Made by a program: the position numbers and the translations under genes. The notes beneath the pieces are model-generated. The model was not told where the DNA came from and made no database searches. It was given only the letters and a program-made list of their open reading frames with translations. 64,000 nucleotides of DNA from Pyrus communis (Eukaryota > Streptophyta > Magnoliopsida > Rosales > Rosaceae): assembly GCF_963583255.1 (NCBI RefSeq), contig NC_084815.1, positions 7,983,724 through 8,047,723 on the forward strand, written 5' to 3'. Within the stretch, counting starts at the first letter, position 1; each line of letters starts with the position of its first letter. Shown here one piece after another: positions 50,189 to 61,227 of the stretch.

Positions 50189-50474
50189 TGTCACATCCCG
50201 TCCTTGGGGGGATCACTTCCCCGGGCCGCTCCACCACCATAGCACGATATTGTCCGCTTTGGGGTCTGACCATGCCTTAACGGTTTTGTTTTTGGGAATT
50301 CACACGAGAACTTCCTGATGGGTCACCCATCCTGGAAATGTTTTCGCGCGCTACTCGTTTAACTTCGGAGTTCCCATGGAACCCGAAGCCAGTGAGCTCC
50401 CAAAAAACCTCGTGCAAGGTAGGGATGGTAATATACATATAAGGATCACCCCCTGGACGATGTGGGATGTCACA
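50189..50474 (-). mobile_element. Solo LTR of Cassandra
   Basis: On the minus strand it starts tgtgacatccc and ends gggatgtgaca. It contains the 5S-like block (gaactccgaagttaaacgag, gatgggtgacc) and is flanked by a perfect taaaa duplication (50184-50188, 50475-50479). Intact TG..CA ends give the full LTR, which is partly eroded in the copy at 11885. Confidence 0.94.
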
Positions 50475-50527
50475 TAAAAACTATAATAATTATATGTACA
50501 AAATAAATAGATTCAAATCTACTTAAT

Positions 50528-50551
50528 ACACACACACACACACACACACAC
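50528..50551. repeat. (CA)12 microsatellite
   Basis: An uninterrupted CA run at the left edge of the inner satellite array. Confidence 0.9.
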
Positions 50552-51844
50552 CATTGAACTTGATGGGATACGAATTATACGAAACTAATTTCAAGTTTCA
50601 ACGATCCAACTGTCAGATTGCATACGCCAAAAATTGCAAAAAAAAAAGAACATTTAGAAATCAAGTAACGGGACAAAACTTTTTTACGGTTATAAAAAGA
50701 AAAATCACGATTTAATGGTTATTTTAACTTCGATTTTTATGATTTTTCACAGCTACACTCCTTGACCCTATATGAATACAATGAATGAATTTGATCTTCA
50801 ATTTAAAATATTTACACTAGTGGATATCACAAAATCTTATGTTATACTTAATGAAAGTATGAATAAACTCTTAAGTGTTAGTGAATCTATTGTTTTGATG
50901 GGATACGCATTATAGGAAACTAGTTTCAATGATCCAACTGTCAAACATGTTTGTATATACTTTGAGATCGCATACGCCAAAAAATTGCAAAAAAACAAAC
51001 ATTCAGAGATCAAGTAACAGGACAAAACTTTTCGACGGTTATAAAACAAAAAATCACAATTTAACGGTTATTTTAACTCAGATTTTGATGATTTTTTTAC
51101 AGCTATACTCCTTCAGCCTATATGAATACAATGAATGAATTTGATCTTCAATTTAAAATATTTACACTAGTGGATACCACAAATCTTATGTTATACTTAA
51201 TGAAAGTATGAATAAACTCTTAAGTGTTAGTGAATCTAATGTTTTGATAGGATACGCATTCTAGGAAACTATTTTCAACAATCCAACCGTCAAACATGTT
51301 TGTATATACTTCGAGATCGCATACGCCAAAAATTGCAAAAAACAAACATTCAGAACTCAAGTAACAGGACGAAACTTTTCGACAGGTATAAAACAAAAAA
51401 ATCACAATTTAAAGGTTATTTTAACTTTGATTTTGATGATTTTTTACAGTTACACTCCTTGACCCTATATGAATACAATGAATGAATTCGATCTTCAATT
51501 CAAAATATTTACACTAGTGGATACCACAAAATCTTATGTTATACTTAATGAAAGTATGAATAAACTTTTAAATGTTAGTGAATTTATTGTTTTGATGGGA
51601 TACGCATTCTAGGAAACTAGTTTCAATGATCCAACCGTCAAACATATTTGTATATACTTTGAGATCGCATACACCAAAAATTGCAAGAAACAAACATTCA
51701 GAGATCAAGTAACGGGACAAAACGTTTTGATAGTTATAAACGAAAAATTACTATTTAACGGTTATTTTAACTCCAATTTTGATGAATTTTTATAGCTACA
51801 CTTCTTGACCCTATATGAATACAATGAATGAACTTGATCTTCGA
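50552..51844. repeat. 346-bp satellite array inside the hAT element
   Basis: Nearly four units; gatcttcaat recurs at 50793, 51143, 51490 and 51836 (spacing 350, 347, 346). They belong to the same family as the outer array. They share variants absent from the outer units, such as ctaggaaact and aaacatgtttg where outer units have ctacgaaact and aaacttgtttg. Both sides are bounded by the hAT element's own ataattatatatatattaattt sequence. Confidence 0.88.
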
Positions 51845-52390
51845 TTTTAATAATTATATATATATATATTAATTTAACAATTTTATACTCCTAGAAACTA
51901 TAATAATTATATAATATAATATTATATATATTAAATTAAATTTAAAAAATTGATGACCATTGGATCGGTTGAGATTTAATCTCAGCCGTCCATTGTAGGC
52001 TATCCTTCTCTTCTCTCTCATTAACTCAAAGACTCAAATCATTCTCTCTATCTCTCTCGATCAACCTCATGCGGCGCCCCACCCTCACCTCAGTCTTCAG
52101 TCTCAGTGATCTTACCGGCTCACCCTCCTCATCGTCCTTGACCTCACCCAGACTGTCACCTTCACTCAGTCACTCTGTCAGTCCTCGCTCTTCACCTAAA
52201 TCGCGACTTCATCGTTTCGCCCACTGTCTATACTAGTACCACCCAAATTCGGCTCCTAAATCGAGCTCTCGGTCTTAGTCCGCACTCCTACTCACTACAC
52301 AAGGTAAAAAATTCCTGCAATAAACTCAAGGGTTTCTGAATTAGGGTTTTTGGAATTAGGAATTTCTAAAATTAGGGTTTCTAAATTAGG

Positions 52391-52624
52391 GCTTTTGGAA
52401 TTAGGAATTTCTGAAATTAAGGTTTCTAAATTGGAGAAGGTTAATTTGCTTCATGATTTCTTTGCTCAATTTGTTGTGTTGATCTATTTGCTATAAATAA
52501 TAATCACGCCTTTGGAATTGGGAATTTCTGAAATTAAGGTTTCTAAATTGCAGAAGGTTAATTTGCTTCATGATTTCTTTGCTCAGTTTGTTGTGCTGAT
52601 CTATTTGCTATAAATAATAATCAC
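52391..52624. repeat. 117-bp tandem duplication in the hAT leader
   Basis: 52391-52507 and 52508-52624 share tttctgaaattaaggtttc and ctataaataataatcac and differ at only a few bases. Confidence 0.88.
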
Positions 52625-52851
52625 AACTGTTTGGTTACATATTGCAACTTGCAAGCTACCTACATAACCAGATTAAGTATTTGGTCTAGACAATTGTTGA
52701 TCTAAACTTGCGAAGAATCCCTTGGCCAAATATTGAACTTTAGAGTTAAAACGTAATTGTTTTTGTGAAGTTTTGCAAATTATAGTATACCTTTTTGCTA
52801 ATTTGAATAGTGTACGTTTTGTAAATTATAGTTTTTGGCTAATTTGAATAG

Positions 52852-52971
52852 GGAAGTGTTATTGGCACTCCAAAAATATCATTCTACACTCCTCACAAGT
52901 GTATTTTTCTTTCCAAATATAGAAAGTTTGGAGTGTAGAATGAGATTTTTGGAGTGCCAATAACAATTCCG
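52852..52971. mobile_element. 120-bp hairpin MITE, Mutator type
   Basis: It is almost a perfect palindrome. The left arm tgttattggcactccaaaaa is repeated inverted on the right. The flanking 9-mers tttgaatag (52843-52851) and tttgaatat (52972-52980) are a one-mismatch target duplication. It is nested in the hAT leader. Confidence 0.85.
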
Positions 52972-53174
52972 TTTGAATATAGTGTACCTTTTATAGCAGT
53001 ATATTATATATGAAGATGGTTACTGTTTTCCAATGCAATTGATATGGATATGGGAAATTTGCTTACTGTTTGCTTACTATTTGCCAGTGTAATTATATAT
53101 GTGAAATTGAAATGGATAAGGTATGAAATTGGTATGAGCAAGATTTTACAGTTTTGTTTTTCTTTCTTGAAGCA

Positions 53175-55455
53175 ATGGATGTTGTAGAGCAAGATTTTAC
53201 GAACCTTAGTGATGGAGGGTCAGTGGAAGTGACAATGGGAATACAACCTAATCATGGAAGTGAAAATATAGAAGATACAAATACAAGTCTGGCTAAGAAA
53301 AAGGTTAGAGTGATCAAATTAGGTAAGCGAACACTCAGGTTTCCTGTTTGGAAAACTTTAAACAAATTGACTACTGTTTTTGAAAATGGTAAAAGTCGTG
53401 CTCAATGTAAAGATTGTAAGAAACTGGTAATAGATGATAGTCATAATGGGATGGGTAATATGAATAGACACTTGAAAACATGCCCTGGAAAGACTGGTGG
53501 ATTATTGTCGGTGCCTGAATTTTATTCCCAAAACTTTGATCCTGTGGTATTTCGTGGCTTATTGGTAGAGGCCATCATCAAGCATAATCTTCCTTTTAGT
53601 TTTTCTGAATATAAGGGAATTAGGGCTTTGTTTGCATATATATCTCTTGACATTAAATTACCATGCAGAAATACAATTAAAGCTTGTGTGTTGAGGATGT
53701 TCAAAAATGAAAAACAAAGGCTTCATAATTTGTTAGGCTCAGTTGAAGGTAGAATTTGTTTGACATCAGACTTGTGGACCTCGCAATGCACTGATGGGTA
53801 TCTTGCTCTTACTACTCACTTTGTAGACAAAGATTGGAAATTGCATAAGAGAATTTTAAGTTTTTGTCACATACGTCCTCCTCATACTGGTGTTGCATTA
53901 TCTGAGAAAATTAATGGATTGGTGACTAAGTGGGGGATTGAGAAGAAGTTATTTTCTATTACTTTGGATAATGCTTCTTCAAATATATCTTTTGTTAGCA
54001 TTTTGAAGAATCAATTGAATCTTAGAAGTCTTCACATGATGAATGGTGACTTCTTTCATGTGCATTGTTGTGCTCATGTCTTGAATTTGATAGTTCAATA
54101 TGAACTTAAAGAAATTGATTATTCGGTGATAAAGATTCGCGAATGCATCAAGTATATAAAGGGCTCTGAGGCTAGGAAACTAAAGTTTTATGAATGTGTT
54201 AGACAAGTAGGGATATTGGATAGTATGAGAGGGTTGAGACAAGATGTCCCTACTAGATGGAACTCAACCTATATTATACTAGATAGTGCAATTTTCTATC
54301 GATATGCTTTGATTCATTTAGGGTTGAGTGATTCCAATTTTATTAGTTGTCCTTCTTCTAAAGAGTGGAGTAAAATAATGAAGATTTCCAACTTTTTGGC
54401 GTACTTTTATAAGGTTATGTGCTTATTCTTTGGGACAAAGTACCCTACATCAAATTTGTTCTTCTCTAAGGTGTTCGTAATCCAACTTCAAATTAAGGTA
54501 GCCATGGATGACTCTGAAAGTTTCATGAATAAGATGGGGACTTACATGTACATGAAGTTTGAGAAGTATTGGTCAGAGTACAGTTTGATTTTGGCGATTG
54601 CAATTATCTTAGACCCTCGTTATAAATTGCATTTTGTGGATTGGGCTTACACAAAGCTTCATGGTGTGAATTCGGTCAAATTTACAAAGATTAATAACAA
54701 ATTGAATGTTCTTTTGGTGTGTACTTGGAAAAACTTCAGCATCTTGATAATTCAAATACTTCAGTGAATTCAGTGCCTAATCATCAAACAGAATCTGTAG
54801 ATGTTCTCTTTGAGGTAACCTAAGTTTGTTTTTATTTACTTTATATATTTGTAGATTGTAGTAGTAGTACTATAAAAAGTGTTGATATTATATTTGAAAT
54901 TGACATGATGCATGATTTTTTATGATGTAGGATTTTGATAATAATTACAGTGGTTCAAGTTCGATTAAAAAAAATGCATTGCAGAAGTATTTGGAGGATA
55001 AAAGAATAGATAGACAAGTAGACATAGATGTTCTTTCTTGGTGGCAAATGGAGCGTTTTCATTATCCGATACTTTCTCAGTTAGCACGAGATGTGTTAAC
55101 AATTCCCATTTCAACTGTTGCATCAGAATCTGCATTTAGTATTGGGGGTAAAGTACTAGATCAATATCGTAGTTCATTGTTACCAGAAACAGTTCAAGTT
55201 TTGTTGTGCGCACGAGATTGGCTATTTGGAAAAGGAGGTAATATATTTTTATATGGTATAATACTATTGTTTTATTTCTTTTCATAATTATTTTGGTAAA
55301 CTTCTCATAATTTGAATGATTTTTAATGTTTGGTTTTTCTATACTTAATTTATGCGGAAGAGAGCTCTGACGTGGAAAACCTTACTGAAAACATCATCAA
55401 CATAACTCTTGAAGGCAATAGATTAAGCCAGAGTTCCAATGCAATTTCCTCATGA
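53175..55455 (+). pseudogene. hAT transposase (BED finger type), one frameshift from open
   Basis: Exons are 53175-54815, 54931-55237 and 55361-55455 (donors gtaacc and gtaata), starting MDVVEQDF. Residues 55-105 form a BED zinc finger (CKDCKKL..NRHLKTC). The RNase-H-like core follows, with CLTSDLWTS, ITLDNASSN, HCCAHVLNLIV, TRWNSTY and LDPRYKLHF. The hAT dimerisation domain in exon 2 reads IPISTVASESAFSIGGKVLD. One base appears missing in the T run at 54712-54715, where the frame ends early. The downstream frame is open to the exon 1 donor and continues through both later exons to a TGA at 55453. It would cut and reinsert hAT ends such as its own. The single defect could be a young mutation or a sequencing error. 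Confidence 0.88.
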
Positions 55456-55920
55456 TGATCGATGGAAATTGAGGATTTTGTAAAAGGAATAAAATGCAAG
55501 CTTTGAGTTCTATTGGCAAGGTTTAAACTTTTGAAAAAGGCTTCACAACCTCGAAAACAAAAACTCTTTCATTTTGCATATCTTTGCACATTTAATATTT
55601 GTAATAGATTAGTAGTGTACGGATTTTTTTATTAGGCTCTTATTTTCGAATGTAGATGTAGTACTTAAACAACAAATATGTTTTAATGTTTTGAAGTAAT
55701 ATTTATGTGGCAATGTGTGGTATGTGCAAATTTAAGAAGAAAAAAATATTTTTCTTAACGGGTCATAACGGATCGGGTCACTTTACCCGTTGGGTAAAGT
55801 GACCCGACCTATTAAGGACCCGTTAAGATAATGGATGTGAGACGACACGACTTGTTAAGATAACAGGTGTTACACGAAAATGACACGAACATGATAGACA
55901 CGACCCATTTGCCAGGCCTA
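55456..55920. other. hAT 3' untranslated and subterminal region
   Basis: AT-rich to 55740, then subterminal cgggtc/gacccg and gttaagataac repeats mirrored at the left end (49640-49760). It ends in the inverted terminus at 55920. Confidence 0.7.
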
Positions 55921-55928
55921 AATGGAAA

Positions 55929-57290
55929 TCACAAAATCTTATGTTATACTTAATGAAAGCATAAATAAACTTTTAAGTGTTAATGAATCGATTGTTTTGA
56001 TGGGATACGGATTATACGAAACTAGTTTCAACGATTCAACCGTCAAACTTGTTTGTATATACTTCAAGATTGCATATGCCAAAAAAAGTAAAAAAACATC
56101 AGAGATCAAGTAATGGGACAAAATTTTTCGACGGTTATAAACGAAAAATCACGATTTAACGGTTATTTCAACTTTGATTTTGATGATTTTTTTTATAGCT
56201 ACAGTCCTTGACCCTATATGAATATAATGACTGAATTTGATCTTCAATTTAAAATATTTACATTAGTGGATACTATAAAATCTTATGTTATACTTAATGA
56301 AAGTATAAATAAACTCTTAAGTGGTAGTGAATCTATTGTTTTAATGGGATACGCATTGTACGAAACTAGTCTCAACGATCCAACCGTCAAACTTGTTTGT
56401 ATATACTTCAAGATCGTATACACCAAAAATCGTAAAAAACAAACATTCGGAGATCAAGTAAACGGGAAAAAACTTTTCGACGGTTATAAACAAAAAATTA
56501 CGATTTACGGTTATTTCAACTCCGATTTTGATGATTTTTTATAGCTACACTCCTTGAATCTATATGAATAGAATGACTGAATTCGATCTTTAATTTAAAA
56601 TATTTACATTAGTGGATACTACAAATGTCATACTTGATGAAAGTATAAATAAACTTTTTAGTGTTAATGAATCTATTGTTTTGATGAGATACGCATTCTA
56701 CGAAACTAGTTTGAATGATCCAACCGCCAAACTTATTTGTATATACTTCAAGATCACATATGCCAAAAGTCATAAAAAAACAAACATTCAGAGATCAAGT
56801 AATGGGACAAAACTTTTCGACGGTTATAAACAAAAAATCACGATTTAATAGTTATTTCAACTCCGATTTTAATGCTTTTTTACTGCTACACTCCTTGACC
56901 CTATATGAATGTAATGACTGAATTCGATCTTCAATTTAAAATATTTACGTTAGTGGATACCACAAAATCTTATGTTATACTTAATGAAAGTATAAATAAA
57001 CTTCTAAGTGTTAGTGAATCTATTATTTTGATGGGATACACATTCTACGAAACTAGTTTCAACGATCCAACCGTCAAACTTGTTTGTATATACTTCGAGA
57101 TCATATACGCCAAAAATTGCAAAAAGCAAACATTCAGAGATCAAGTAATGAGACAAAACTTTTCGACAGTTATAAACGAAAAATCACGATATGACGGTTA
57201 TTTCAACTCCAATTTCGATGATTTTTTATAGCTACACTCCTTGACCCTATATGAATATAATGAACTAATTCGATTGTTAATTTAAAATAT
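55929..57290. repeat. 346-bp satellite, right outer part
   Basis: About four units, with gatctt(c/t)aattt landmarks at 56239, 56585, 56926 and 57272 (spacing 346, 341, 346). Short open frames beginning ESINKLLS recur once per unit. They follow from the repeat period and show no known domain. Confidence 0.9.
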
Positions 57291-57789
57291 ATTTTTCTAA
57301 CAAAAATCTGATCCAAAATACAATAATATATTTTTCTATCGAAAACCCGATCCGAACTACAACAATAAATTTAAAGCTAGTTAATAAATATATATACTGT
57401 TCAATTTCTTAAGTATTATAAGTACAAAATAAAAAACGAAAATAAATTAGTTTAGGCGACGAAATATTTGAATTAAATCGCGCAAAGATTTAAAAAAATA
57501 ATTTTTTTTAAATTTATTTTGGTAAAGACTTTGTGCGACGAAGTTTAAAGTTTCGTCGCGCAAAGTGAATTTACACGACTATGTGTTTTTTTGTTGCACA
57601 AGACTTTGCGCAATGAAGTTTAGAATTTTGTTGTGCAAAGTCATTTCGCAAGACGATGTTGTTTTGTCGTGCAAAATTTCGTCGCGCAAAGTGACTTTGG
57701 ATGACGATGTGTGTTTTGTTGCGCAAGGTTTTTTCTTTTTTATTTTTATTTTTATTTTTATTTTTATTTTTATTAACTAGTAGAAGGGA

Positions 57790-58735
57790 TTCTAAGAGAA
57801 TCCCTTTCCATATATATAATATGTTGCTCGTGGAAATAAGTGGCATCCTCTCTCCTGGCCTCGTGTGTGTTAAGCATGGCACGCGTTCTATGCACTTCCA
57901 TTCATTTTTTTAATCTTCTCATTTTCTGCTATTTCCCTTTCTTATACTTTAGAAGCAAAAGTACTGTTTTACGTCACAAGGAGAGTGTGCTGTGTTTTCC
58001 TTCTACATTTGAGTTTCAAATTTTATTTTCAAATTCAGTCTTTTAAATAAATTAAAATATCACTCGAATAAAAATGTGGTTTAAACATATAAATCTCTAA
58101 TGTTACTAATGAACCAAATTGACCACAGAAGTGAAGTTTCAACGACCCAAATAGCATGAATGCATAAGCATTCTCATATAACCTGAAGAAGACAACACTT
58201 AAAGAGAAACAATTTCCACACTCTTTTTTCTGAATATTCCTGCTAATGGAAAGAAGAATGCAATGAGAATGATCAAGAAGGGCCGGACCTCTCTTGGTTG
58301 ACCGAAGGCCCTGAACATGTTGGTGGTTTTTAACCATAGGTATCTTGCCAGGAAGTTGGTGGGCTCATCATGAATTAGGTCGGGGTGATTGTTTTTGTCA
58401 TTTGATTTTATATATTTGATCCAAATGTGAAAAATGAAGAAGAGTGTGAAAGGGAGAGAGAATGGAGACGTGAGGGTGTACTAATAGTAACTTGTAGATG
58501 TAACACCATAAGGGTGTACTAATAGTAACTTAATTAATTAGGTTTTTAAACCACATAGATCTCTCTACCAACAGAAGACACAAGCCCACACACGCAGTAG
58601 AAGTTGGCAAGTCGTTTTCTAAGCCATTTGATTGTAATGCATATTTTATTTCTTTTTTTAACAGAAACCCGTTTTAAATTAAGCAATTAAGCACAGCAGC
58701 TACATTTTGATAACAAATGATGAGCAATATAAATG
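57790..58735 (+). promoter_or_regulatory. Distal upstream region of bHLH copy 2
   Basis: 57840-57920 (ctcctggcctcgtgt, catggcacgcgtt) matches 7690-7765 upstream of copy 1. 58552-58735 matches 8560-8750, including cccacacacgcagt. The copy 1 G-box position reads gctcgtgg here, so CACGTG is absent. A minus-strand open frame with a stop at 58199-58201 could be a lost gene's last exon ([14 protein letters not shown], then a hydrophobic stretch); it is not recognised and has no counterpart at copy 1. Confidence 0.6.
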
Positions 58736-58740
58736 ACGCT

Positions 58741-60236
58741 TGATAGAGATTTTACCACACACGTAAACGCGTTAAAAACTCCTATATTACTTGTAAGAAT
58801 GACAAGGTTGTTGTAGTATAAGCGGTTCTCGCAAGGTCGTTCTCCACAGGGATTATTAAATAATTCAAACCAAACCTACTTCCAATTAATTATTGTAAAG
58901 CAGAAAGTTGAGATGATTGGTTTTATAACCTACCTAAATTAAAACGAATTTAATTAATAAAAATAAACTAATTTGCAATATTAAAGATGAAAGGAAAATA
59001 AAACTGTTTTGGAAAAATCAAATTAAGAAAACACTAGAGTTCCACCATCACCTTGCAATCTTATGTATTTTTATCAATTACTTATGATCTACACATACCA
59101 CTTTGAAGATTAGGTTTTCCTAATTTATATTCTACTTGGAACCTCCAACATAGAACGTATATCTAACATGCAACCCGTCCGGACGTTCGGATCAAATCTG
59201 AACATGAGAGACTCATTATGCTTTATAAAAACCCTTTGAAAAACCATGCAACCCTTAAGACGTGCTGTTCATCTTAAGTGAAATTACAATTATTAATCAC
59301 AAGAAGCCAACATCAATTTCAGGGAACCTTCCGACCAAAATTGCATCAAATTACTTTTCTAAAGATCATAATGGTGATTAGGCATTAAGACAATTAGATA
59401 GTTTAATCACGGTGATCAATAATTCAAAGTATGCATGCAATCAATCATAAGCAATTAAATAAAAATCACATATTCATGCTAAGGCTTACGGCTTCACCCT
59501 AGCAAAAGGAATTAGTTACGCATATTCATAATTGAAATCATAGAACATATTATTAAGAATAAAAGGAATGAAAACACCTTAAAGTAGAAAATCTCCAAGA
59601 ACCCTAGTCAAGTTCTCTGTATCCCCAAAGTTGCATAAAAAAAAAGCTCTCCCTAAAATGAGAACGGCCAAGCCCTTTTAATATCTCCCTAAAGCTAAAA
59701 CACAAACCCTAACCCTCAAGTATTTTATTCCCACTAAGAAACTAAATAATAATAACATAAAATAGAAAATAAATTCCTAATTAACCTAGGAAAAACTGCA
59801 CAGAAACTGTTCAGCCACGTTTTAGCCTCAAATCGCCTCCAAATCCGGACCAAGATAGCTTGTTTTAAAGATAAGAACATTCTGAGCACATCTCCAGAAG
59901 GTCACAAACTCATCCGAGGTCATCTTGGGCTCCAAAAATGAAATTCAAGCCCGAAATGTCACTATTCCAACACTGCACATTGCTCCTTTATTTTATTACC
60001 AGAAAATATTCACTTGGTAGAAAAATCTGATATTTTGACACGATCAAGCTAAGTGACTCACGAACGTACTCCAATTGAAATTACTCCAAAATTAGTCCAT
60101 TTGACCATCTTTTGCTCCAGAGGAAGTCGAAAATCCTATATTGGAAATATAATTCAAAGTATCAAAATTCTTCCAAATTATTAACCAAAATATACTAAGA
60201 ATAGGGTTAAATATATAATATAAAATATACTCATCA
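58741..60236 (-). mobile_element. Solo LTR, family A copy 2, in the promoter of bHLH copy 2
   Basis: It starts tgatagag and ends atactcatca, with a perfect 5-bp duplication acgct (58736-58740, 60237-60241). It is 1,496 bp and uninterrupted, the best reference copy of the family. It separates the conserved upstream block from the TATA-like run and start codon of bHLH copy 2; copy 1 has no insertion at the equivalent point. Confidence 0.94.
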
Positions 60237-60241
60237 ACGCT

Positions 60242-60257
60242 GTTTATATATATATAC
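60242..60257 (+). promoter_or_regulatory. TATA-like run of bHLH copy 2
   Basis: gtttatatatatatac begins one base after the LTR target duplication and about 45-60 bases before the start codon. It aligns with tgtatatatacatg of copy 1. Confidence 0.55.
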
Positions 60258-60301
60258 CTTACATGGCCATCGCACTTTCTAAGAAAATTAATCAGTACAA
60301 T

Positions 60302-61227
60302 ATGTTAGCTTTGCCTCATCTATTTTCAACCATTGGATTGTCCGTAGATCAAGATCATTTAAACCATGAGTACAGCAGCTACTTCTGCAGTGATCAAACT
60401 GCAGACTCATTCCTTCACGTACTTCCATCTCATCAGCCATGGGTTGAGCTTGATCGTTCCACAACATCCACACCACTCAGAGGCGAGGATTCCAGCATTT
60501 CCCCGATGGCTAAGAAGCTCCATACTGCTAGTGAGCATGATCGTCGCAAGAAGATCAACAACTTGTACTCCTCACTGCGTTCATTGCTTCCTGTGGATCA
60601 AGCGGTATGTACCAAATGAATTCTTTCCTTAATTTCAAATTAGGTATTACTCACTAGAAAATTACCAAATTCTGCGTAATCACAGTTGTGAAACTACATG
60701 TGATTGTTACAGAAAAAACTAAGCATTCCGAATACCATTTCGCTTGTACTGAAATACATACTAGAACTCCAAAAGCAAGTGGAGGCACTAATTCGAAGGA
60801 GGGAGGAACTCTTATCCAGAGCTTCTAAGGAAGATGATATGCATGAGGAGAAAAAAATAAAACGCACAGCTCGGAGTTCACTATCTGCTGATTCAATCTA
60901 CCGTCTTAACGATAGAGAAGTAGCAATTCAAATATCCACCTTTAAGATCCACATCAATCTATTGTCTGAGATCTTACAACATCTGGAGGAAGAGGGGCTT
61001 CAATTAAAAAATGCTTCTTCCCTTGAGTCCTATGGAGGGAGGGTCTTCTATAACTTGCATCTTGATCAGGTATGTTTTGTAATGCTACATAATTAACTTA
61101 TTTTGATTCCTGTAATTTCTATACAGCTATCCATACTTACCAATTTATCAGTATGAATTATATACAGGTAGAAGGAACATACAGATTAGAATTTGAGAAT
61201 TTAAGCAAGAAGCTTATGTCCTTATGA
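60302..61227 (+). CDS. Group Ib bHLH transcription factor, ORG2/bHLH38-like, copy 2
   Basis: Exons 60302-60604, 60713-61069 and 61168-61227 give 239 residues, with the same intron positions as copy 1. The start at 60302 (MLALPHLF) matches copy 1. An in-frame ATG at 60263 would add 13 residues; at copy 1 the equivalent frame stops, so the shorter start is preferred. The basic region is HTASEHDRR: His74, Glu78 and the last two Arg are kept, but the Arg after Glu is now His79, and one residue is missing before it. Helix 2 reads KYILELQ where copy 1 and the family have KYIPELQ. The C-terminal ACT-like part is conserved. Expected role as for copy 1, but DNA binding may be weakened. Its promoter carries a 1.5-kb LTR insertion, so expression may differ. 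Confidence 0.86.

Larger units (their letters stand above)
51845..53174 (+). promoter_or_regulatory. hAT leader and promoter region
   Basis: AT-rich DNA, then a CT-rich leader (52000-52300) with a possible 5' UTR intron donor (aaggtaaaaa near 52299). This is followed by a 117-bp tandem duplication and a MITE before the coding start. No protein is encoded here. Confidence 0.5.
49594..55920 (+). mobile_element. hAT transposon, 6.3 kb, with 8-bp target duplication
   Basis: Inverted ends taggcctgacaa and ttgccaggccta extend into subterminal tracts rich in aacgggt and gacacga. The flanks agtggata (49586-49593) and aatggaaa (55921-55928) match at six of eight bases, and joining across them restores a satellite unit. 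The interior holds a Cassandra solo LTR, a satellite array, a MITE and a transposase gene. The size fits an autonomous hAT plus insertions. Confidence 0.9.
46060..57780 (-). mobile_element. Second CACTA-derived block, internally deleted
   Basis: A short minus-strand terminal exon-like piece (about 46290-46215, ending DIETYPLPLPPQ) and a purine-rich leader (46490-46700) resemble the Ptta gene ends in the first block; the intervening exons are gone. Subterminal motifs (cgacgaaatattggtcgcgcaaag type) occur at 46740-46960, 48910-49050 and 57465-57725. The right end degrades into ttattaactagta near 57770. The left CACTA terminus was not found. It hosts a solo LTR, the satellite and the hAT element. 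Confidence 0.5.

Noticed and set aside
55922..57231. Repeated short proteins starting ESINKLLS as a gene family
   Set aside because: They recur once per 346-bp satellite unit, are truncated at different places, and have no promoter, splice signals or known domain.
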